From Sedimenticola sp. (GTDB taxonomy: Bacteria; Pseudomonadota; Gammaproteobacteria; Chromatiales; Chromatiaceae), in assembly GCA_026197195.1 (NCBI GenBank), contig JAPHUG010000093.1:1-6988 (forward strand): 6,988 nt of DNA, in the 5' to 3' direction. The position numbers and the translations under genes are program-made. The notes under the pieces were generated by a model. That model saw only the letters and a program-made list of their open reading frames with translations, was not told where the DNA came from and did not search any database. The first letter of the stretch is position 1. Every line of letters starts with the position of its first letter. Shown one piece after another: positions 6,536 through 6,988 of the stretch.

Positions 6536-6548
6536 AATCAATAGGTTA
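6536..6548 (+). promoter_or_regulatory. IHF-binding site upstream of the sigma-54 promoter
   Basis: AATCAATAGGTTA is an exact match to the IHF consensus WATCAANNNNTTR. It sits about 44-56 bases upstream of the predicted start of transcription, between the -24 element and any upstream enhancer. That is the usual place for an IHF-induced bend at sigma-54 promoters. The region is A+T-rich, so chance is possible, but the position supports the call. Confidence 0.5.
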
Positions 6549-6610
6549 GTGTTAAGCGTATTTAAAGGTACTTAGCCATACGCCCTCAACTGATGCGGGT
6601 TATTTGGCAA

Positions 6611-6617
6611 TGCACCA
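6611..6617. promoter_or_regulatory. Possible NtrC-type enhancer half-site
   Basis: TGCACCA matches one half of the NtrC dyad (TGCACCA-N5-TGGTGCA), at about -119 relative to the predicted sigma-54 start, a normal enhancer distance. The other half is poorly conserved (3 of 7 bases), so this is only a candidate. Confidence 0.25.
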
Positions 6618-6708
6618 TAAATGAGCGAAGTTCAGATAGTTTGTCAGGGTTACTGATAGACTGAGTGTGTTGAGACGTTTTGTAAAAACACCTTTAGGAT
6701 TGTGTCTG

Positions 6709-6988
6709 ATGAAATATTTGGAGATTGTTGCGGCTGCAACGAGTGCCGACACGATTTCAGCCATTGCTGAAAAGGGTAAGGCAGAAGATTGTCGGTTGGG
6801 GGTAGTAGGTGAAGACGGCATGCAGCAGATGCGCCTGCTTGTAAGTGAGGAGAAGTTACAATGGGTACTGGATGCGTTGCAGCATGTGTTGGGGGCGCAG
6901 CCAACGGCCCGGATTTTAATACTCTCGGTTGAGGCGTCACTGCCAAGAAAAGAGGAAAAAGAGGGAGAGAAGAAGGCCGCTGCCACAG
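6709..6988 (+). CDS. DUF389/TIGR00341-family protein, N-terminal part (runs past window end)
   Basis: The frame opens at ATG 6709 and is still open at the window edge, showing 93 residues. MKYLEIVAAATSADTISAIAE (1-21), LGVVGEDGMQQMRLLV (30-45) and ARILILSVEASLPR (67-80) match the N-terminal region I know from TIGR00341/DUF389 proteins. A Lys/Glu-rich stretch (81-90) follows, which in the family precedes a multi-helix membrane domain that would lie beyond the window. The family is an inner-membrane group of unknown function. The ribosome site is weak (AGGA about ten bases upstream). It is divergent from the Gcw_chp gene across a 276-base gap, and I see no convincing sigma-70 promoter for it there. 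Confidence 0.85.
   Translation, partial: MKYLEIVAAATSADTISAIAEKGKAEDCRLGVVGEDGMQQMRLLVSEEKLQWVLDALQHVLGAQPTARILILSVEASLPRKEEKEGEKKAAAT

Noticed and set aside
6600..6986. Minus-strand frame of 128 codons at the right end
   Set aside because: It is antisense to the DUF389/TIGR00341 start, which gives a convincing family match on the plus strand.
1..6988. CRISPR array, tRNA, rRNA or insertion sequence
   Set aside because: No regularly spaced repeats, cloverleaf-like sequences, rRNA motifs or transposase-type proteins were seen on either strand.

Overview
The window looks like a piece of a proteobacterial chromosome, most likely a gammaproteobacterium. The two right-hand genes resemble outer-membrane proteins of the Gcw_chp/TIGR02001 type and DUF389/TIGR00341 membrane proteins, which I know mainly from Gram-negative proteobacteria. 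The sigma-54/IHF promoter architecture between them fits the same group. Taxonomy below class level cannot be read from this sequence.

Left and centre (1-5624) form an accessory block of six genes in three transcription units. On the minus strand, a small zinc-ribbon protein with two membrane helices (719-1048) is followed 22 bases later by a protein with an N-terminal beta-rich domain and a TIR domain (1-696), cut by the window edge. Divergent from this pair, on the plus strand, is a 905-residue protein (1333-4050). It joins an alpha-helical DUF4071/TRAFs-binding-like N-terminus, a patatin-like phospholipase domain with intact catalytic motifs, and three C-terminal membrane helices. Converging on it, and sharing its last four bases, is a minus-strand operon of three genes: a protein with two PGDYG-like repeats (5235-5624), a stand-alone ClpX-type zinc finger (5066-5251) and a leaderless N-acetylmuramidase with a peptidoglycan-binding domain (4047-5045).

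Right side (5740-6988) looks like ordinary chromosome. A Gcw_chp outer-membrane protein on the minus strand (5788-6432) ends in a hairpin terminator. Its upstream region carries a near-consensus sigma-54 promoter, an exact IHF consensus and a possible enhancer half-site. Divergent from it begins a DUF389/TIGR00341 protein (6709 onward), cut by the window end.

Reading as a system (inference): TIR and patatin domains are both established effectors of bacterial immune and suicide systems (NAD+ hydrolysis and membrane phospholipid hydrolysis). Here they sit with a TRAFs-binding-like scaffold, membrane-tethered zinc ribbon, PGDYG repeats, a ClpX-like zinc finger and a cell-wall hydrolase. The set attacks, at least on paper, NAD+, membrane lipid and peptidoglycan. 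It lacks an obvious cyclase, STAND NTPase or CRISPR component. I would treat it as a candidate uncharacterised conflict/defence island whose remaining parts may lie left of the window.
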